Shown here piece after piece: positions 62,101-64,000 of a stretch of 64,000 nt of DNA. This stretch comes from Cardiocondyla obscurior (Eukaryota; Arthropoda; Insecta; Hymenoptera; Formicidae): positions 8,259,501 to 8,323,500 of the forward strand of contig NC_091867.1 of NCBI RefSeq assembly GCF_019399895.1, given 5' to 3'. The notes below the pieces were generated by a model, which had not been told where the DNA came from, searched no databases, and saw nothing but the letters and a program-made list of their open reading frames with translations. A program made the position numbers and the translations under genes. Numbering within the stretch: the stretch's first letter is position 1; the number at the start of each line of letters is the position of its first letter.

Positions 62101-62394
62101 AGCGCAAGGAAGATGCCAGAACCAGTAGTGGCAAGAGCCTGGAGTCGAATTCATCGTCTTCGCAACCGCGCATAACTAACGTCAACAAGCCAATAGACGA
62201 CTTGGTGATGATAAAGATGCACAAGCCTGATTGCGAGCTGGTCAAGCATCGCCAGCAGCTTGCCAAGTGCGTCGACTTGAAGCTGAACAAACTAAGTGGG
62301 GAACCGCAGGACCAAGGATACGCGTCGGAACGTTCGCCCGAGGACGAGCACCCACCGTCGTTACCAGGTCAACCGTTTCCAAATGTGACACCCG
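29805..62394 (+). CDS. Large basic disordered protein, unrecognised family (4 exons, 3' partial)
   Basis: The exons 29805-32142, 58002-58464, 61190-61429 and 61919-62394 join in phases 1, 2 and 2 to give 1,172 codons, and the last donor (phase 1) points beyond the window. The protein is Ser/Arg/Lys-rich and mostly disordered. Only the first ~80 residues (IIRLKLQKPLHWEWEL, then VIQLLDKDGRLLVETT) look foldable. RxxS-type motifs recur: KSRSDV, SKSDAL, TKSDVL in exon 1 and RTQSSGNL, RNRSADNV, HRSQESL in later exons. Such sites suit basophilic kinases or 14-3-3 proteins. A cytoskeletal or cortical scaffold role is conceivable but not shown. Start choice: ATG 29805 is the first in frame and has a purine at -3 (GACGACCATGA). 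Confidence 0.8.
32143..33956. other. Intron interval, nothing recognised
   Basis: AT-rich sequence with A-runs and T-runs (for example near 32610, 32900 and 32970) and no repeat copy, RNA gene or supported exon. Confidence 0.5.
33957..34137. repeat. Dispersed repeat family 2, copy 1 (3' half)
   Basis: It carries the ordered blocks CCAATTTTTTAAAAGAAAA, CGCCGAAACTTTTTTTATAT, ATGAAAATACTCATGTG, GAATTCTAAATAGAAC and GGGGGCTAACTAACACGCC, shared with the copies at 34632 and 36121. The first half of the element is missing. Confidence 0.7.
34632..34909. repeat. Dispersed repeat family 2, copy 2
   Basis: It begins with an A-rich run, then TTATTTAAGTTTGTACAGCA, TTAATCGTTTATGAGAGTGT, AATAAAGCGAAGTAACCCAT, a second A-rich run, and GCACACCCTAG at the end. 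It aligns with copy 3 along its length but lacks the CCGAAACTCTTTTTACAT block. No frame is open. Confidence 0.78.
35165..35208 (-). ncRNA. Candidate antisense exon B (44 nt)
   Basis: On the minus strand the segment has an acceptor TTATGTTACAG and a strong donor GTAAGT. It holds an ATG four codons from its end (ATGCCGATTG), which could start a coding frame in an unseen next exon. It may be a non-coding exon or a 5' UTR exon. No transcript evidence is available. Confidence 0.4.
35316..35570 (-). ncRNA. Candidate antisense exon A (255 nt)
   Basis: The minus strand has acceptor TTTTTGTTACAG and donor GTAAAT. The only notable frame starts at AAGGATGGCT and is stopped by TAG exactly at the exon end, after 24 codons. 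That argues for a non-coding or 5' UTR exon. The 107-nt intron to exon B has proper GT-AG ends and a pyrimidine-rich end. Confidence 0.4.
36121..36447. repeat. Dispersed repeat family 2, copy 3 (longest)
   Basis: This copy has all blocks of the family: A-rich start, TTATTTAAGTTTGTACACCA, TTAATCGTTTATAAGAGTGT, GCACATAAAGCGAAATAGCC, CCGAAACTCTTTTTACATCT and GGCTAACCTCATACACCC. All three copies point the same way within 2.5 kb. The family is non-coding; its class is unknown. Confidence 0.78.
37616..37880 (-). promoter_or_regulatory. Candidate antisense first exon / promoter island
   Basis: A GC-rich, CpG-rich island runs from about 37400 to 38000. On the minus strand it ends in a good donor, GAGAGCAG before GTATGCC, with its exon end at 37616. 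Splicing from here to exon A (35570) and B (35208) would make a minus-strand transcript. The 5' limit given is arbitrary, and the long open frames in the island are probably compositional. Confidence 0.25.
38081..42011. other. Intron interval, nothing firm recognised
   Basis: The interval contains a TTAGGTTGTCCAAAA stretch at 38176 that resembles mariner-type ends, a C-run/A-run junction at 39515-39537 and the (GTAG)n at 41496. No exon or RNA gene is supported. Confidence 0.4.
41496..41513. repeat. (GTAG)n microsatellite
   Basis: Four and a half GTAG units in tandem. Confidence 0.9.
42012..42139. repeat. Fold-back element (29-bp inverted repeat)
   Basis: The arms 42012-42040 and 42111-42139 are reverse complements at 27 of 29 positions. 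The left arm runs CTGAGAGACAGATATGGCAT, then TTGCCGCGG. The 70-base centre can fold further (CGACG/CGTCG and TTATC/GATAA). A diverged relative spans about 47086-47338, which suggests a small inverted-repeat transposable element family rather than a gene. Confidence 0.85.
42140..45051. other. Intron interval with a GC-rich island
   Basis: Mostly AT-rich. A GC-rich island at about 43490-43760 has two overlapping open frames of 61-80 codons without splice signals that fit the host gene. It could be regulatory; nothing more is supported. Confidence 0.4.
42493..42511. repeat. (TA)n microsatellite
   Basis: About nine and a half uninterrupted AT units. Confidence 0.9.
45052..45080. repeat. Perfect 12-bp hairpin with 5-base loop
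   Basis: CAGTATGAACTT and AAGTTCATACTG flank TATTC. Four further pairs (AAAT/ATTT) form if two bases bulge, and GTAT/ATAC pairs further out. The structure is short for a typical microRNA precursor but is perfect at its core. Confidence 0.85.
45081..49777. other. Intron interval, one repeat, no gene
   Basis: Apart from the inverted-repeat relative at 47086-47338, the interval shows only AT-rich sequence and short compositional frames, for example one of 154 codons at 46070-46534 that is Arg-rich and lacks splice or codon support. Confidence 0.4.
47086..47338. repeat. Diverged relative of the 42-kb fold-back element
   Basis: The right end (CCGCCGTCGCCGC, CATATCTGCCTTTCAGTGTAC) matches the reverse complement of the 42-kb left end extended outward (GTACACTGAGAG, then CGACGGCGG). 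The left end (GTACAGTTACCG, then TGCTGCGACGGCGG) matches the same arm in direct orientation with more changes. So the element is bounded by terminal inverted repeats of about 45 bp ending GTACA. Confidence 0.55.
49778..50450. promoter_or_regulatory. GC-rich island within the giant intron
   Basis: Composition changes sharply to GC-rich with many CpG. Both strands have long open frames here, overlapping one another, which points to composition rather than coding. Its position 7.5 kb before the second coding exon would suit an alternative promoter or enhancer, but no start-site motif or donor can be singled out. Confidence 0.25.
50451..58001. other. Intron interval, nothing firm recognised
   Basis: AT-rich with some GC-richer patches (about 54540-54730 and 55580-55880) and a CG-dinucleotide run at 57463. 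No exon, RNA gene or repeat pair is supported. Confidence 0.45.
57463..57477. repeat. (GC)n tract
   Basis: Seven and a half alternating GC units, potentially Z-DNA-forming, about 525 bases before the second coding exon. Confidence 0.9.
58002..58464 (+). CDS. Second coding exon of the second gene
   Basis: The acceptor ATAATTGCAG and donor GTCAGT bound 463 nt, phase 1 to phase 2. The product has a polyproline run (RPAPPPPPISC), which could bind SH3, WW or EVH1 domains, then FDWPNKENRPGN and RRTQSSGNLCEPK. It is otherwise polar and disordered. Confidence 0.82.
58465..61189 (+). other. 2.7-kb intron, no gene seen
   Basis: Bounded by GTCAGT and TCTGTGCAG. It is AT-rich with a GC-richer patch near 59740-60070 that gives no exon in phase. 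Confidence 0.55.
61190..61429 (+). CDS. Third coding exon of the second gene
   Basis: The acceptor TCTGTGCAG and donor GTACGT bound 240 nt, phase 2 on both sides, so the exon is skippable without a frameshift. The product starts YKFCGSLPNHLDDKD, has a short acidic run, then MKRSFGVHFSDGEP and LDLVKHRSQESLGSLDENDP. No domain is recognised. Confidence 0.85.
61430..61918 (+). other. 489-nt intron, no gene seen
   Basis: Bounded by GTACGT and GATTTCAG, with in-phase exons on either side. Part of it is openly readable in another frame, but without support. Confidence 0.6.
61919..62394 (+). CDS. Fourth coding exon of the second gene
   Basis: The acceptor GATTTCAG and donor GTAAGT bound 476 nt, phase 2 to phase 1. 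The product has SDLDLVRTRYGKCDSVKRNR, a Ser-rich linker, then a more ordered-looking segment, DDLVMIKMHKPDCELVKHRQ followed by QQLAKCVDLKLNKL, and DQGYASERSPEDEHPPSLPG. The phrase LDLVR...KCDSVKRNRS echoes LDLVKHRSQES in the previous exon, hinting at internal duplication. The gene continues past 64000. Confidence 0.85.
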
Positions 62395-64000
62395 GTAAGT
62401 GACTTATTACAGATCATTCACAATAGATACTTTCTTTTTTCTATTTTATTAAAGAAAATCGCGACGTCATTCTTTCTCGTACTAGATGCAAATCTTTTTT
62501 TTTTTTTTTTCTACGTTCCATACGACGATGCATAAAACGTGAGTGCCTTTTCCCTCCCTGTGAAAAAGAGTCCATTATCCAGCACGTAATTAACACGTAA
62601 TTAATATTCACTTGCGCGTAATCAGCTTATTGTTAGCAAGCGATATTCACCGTAACGCGAATACTTACTACTATCCAATCGTGTGAAATATTCACTCGCG
62701 TGGAAGAACGAACGTTTCGCTCGAGGGAAATCGGTAGGAGAATAAATAGTATGAAAATGCGTTTACGCAGGGTAGACGTGATAGAATTCTAAAAGATTTA
62801 GAGGAAGGTGAATTATAAGACGCGTCAAAGTCCCATTTGCCCCTTGCAACGCTTTTATAAATCTTATTTTATATAAATTACCCGTATTCTCGCGCAAGAA
62901 ACTGTCACGAACTTACTGAAGGCCGAAACTCCCTTCTTCGCTACCTACCACCGTGAAAATACGCAACAAAGTGGCCTTGCCACATGAAGTAACGAGCGAC
63001 TGATAAAGATGAATAGCTCGGTGATGACAGGCGAATGAAAATCGTGCTCTCCATAATCGACTGACTAGTTAAGAAATATGTTTAAACTGTGCGATCTAAC
63101 CACTAGCTGCAAAATTAGATTAGAAAAATAAATTTCTACTCGGGCTATTCTACGTAACCGACTCGCGCGCTCCAGACTTCCCGAGTCGAAGAACCGAAAT
63201 TTCTCTACCGTGTAGCGCATCCGGCGATAGGGCGAGGGTCGTCGCATTAGCTGGGAAATCGGTCGGCGAAATTATTCATGCTGCGGCATGTTACGGGCCG
63301 GCCACGTAACACACCACGTACCACGATACGCCACGCGACGTACCTTCGAGTCGGCGGCGGATTTCCTGACGAATTGCAGTCCCCACGCGTACGAACGAAG
63401 CAAGGGTCGTCGATCGGAAATTACCTTCGTGCCAGGGATGGAAGTCGGGCCAAGGCGTGATTGAGAATTAAGTTTCAGTGTTTTTATCCGGCTAACTGCA
63501 CGTAAAAACGATCGATACGAACGCGATTGAAAATATCGGTTTCTTTGCGTAAAGTCTTTTAATCGTAGCGAACGTATCGTTTTTTTTGCAAATCTGAAGG
63601 TAAATTCCCGCGACATTATTCTAACACGCTTGTCATTGTAATTATTTCCTTTTGCAATTATGACGAAAAATAATTAGCCTTTTTGTACGTATTGCACTCT
63701 GTGAAATATTACATAATACGCGGTAATTTACACACAGAGCTACTTTTAAGGATTTAACGCACGGTTGAAAAAAAAAATTACCTTTTGCCGTAAATCTCTC
63801 TCTCTTTCTTTTTTCTTTTTGCCTATCTTTTTTTTTATGGATAAACGAAGACGAGAGAAAATCGCGAGACGTGCACCGTTTAACTATTCTTCGGAGAGCG
63901 AATCGTTTTTCTTCTTAACTCATTCATTAGCATTCAACGCGTTACGGCTTTTCTTTGTTTTTACCGGGGAATTATTAGACCAATTAGGGCCGTACAAGCA
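62395..64000 (+). other. Start of next intron, no exon seen
   Basis: The stretch after the GTAAGT donor shows no exon entering in phase 1. It has a T-run at 62492-62510, repeat copy C at 63064, and a GC-rich patch at about 63150-63450. Confidence 0.55.
63064..63144 (-). repeat. Dispersed repeat family 1, copy C (inverted, partial)
   Basis: On the minus strand it reads CCCGAGTAGAAATTTATTTT, then TTTTGCAGCTAGTGGTTAGA and ATATTTCTTAACTAGT, matching the first ~80 bases of copies A (7720) and B (18318). The shared CCCGA start marks a common 5' end; this copy is truncated downstream. Confidence 0.75.

Noticed and set aside
1..64000. CRISPR array, phage or bacterial-type operon
   Set aside because: No regularly spaced direct repeats, ribosome binding sites or tightly packed genes; spliced exons and nuclear tRNA genes show this is eukaryotic DNA.

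Overview
The window is animal nuclear DNA, most likely from a hymenopteran insect and possibly an ant. That rests on AT-rich non-coding sequence without CpG depletion, spliced genes with short coding exons and GT-AG introns of 0.1 to 26 kb, nuclear-type tRNA genes with internal A and B boxes, and many small simple repeats. The taxon is inferred from composition and gene structure, not read directly. There is no bacterial-type operon, CRISPR array or phage.

Region 1 (about 1-18.3 kb, plus strand) holds most of one large scaffold-protein gene. Fourteen consecutive exons (939-18299) join in phase into 1,486 codons plus a stop. The order is the C-terminal part of a KIND domain, a long Gln/His-rich linker, a linker with proline-rich SH3-ligand motifs, a FERM domain whose F2 and F3 lobes are separated by an Asn-rich insert, an acidic linker, one PDZ domain and a Ser-rich tail. 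KIND-FERM-PDZ is the layout of vertebrate FRMPD2 and of the non-catalytic part of PTPN13; no phosphatase domain is seen. The 5' end lies outside the window. The intron just before the FERM exons carries four tRNA-Glu genes on the opposite strand, two with anticodon CTC and two with TTC.

Region 2 (19.5-23.5 kb, plus strand) is one very large open exon of about 3.56 kb with a probable small terminal exon. It encodes a charged disordered protein whose first residues carry PxxPR motifs like those in the region 1 gene. It may be an alternative C-terminus of that gene or a separate gene; the splice phases leave this open.

Region 3 (about 28-64 kb, plus strand) is a second gene. A 2.3-kb first coding exon (ATG at 29805) is followed by a 25.9-kb intron, then three exons at 58002-58464, 61190-61429 and 61919-62394. 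All junctions are in phase, giving 1,172 codons, and the gene runs off the right edge. The product is basic, Ser/Arg-rich and mostly disordered, with repeated RxxS-type motifs, repeated Tyr-Leu-Arg motifs and a small Cys cluster. I do not recognise the family.

The giant intron holds the least explained material. It has a minus-strand series of good splice sites (35.2-37.6 kb) suggesting an antisense or nested transcript, three copies of a dispersed AT-rich repeat (34.0-36.4 kb), a fold-back element at 42.0 kb with a diverged relative at 47.1 kb, a compact hairpin at 45.05 kb, and several GC-rich islands. A separate family of about 80-190 bp has copies at 7.7, 18.3 and 63.1 kb.
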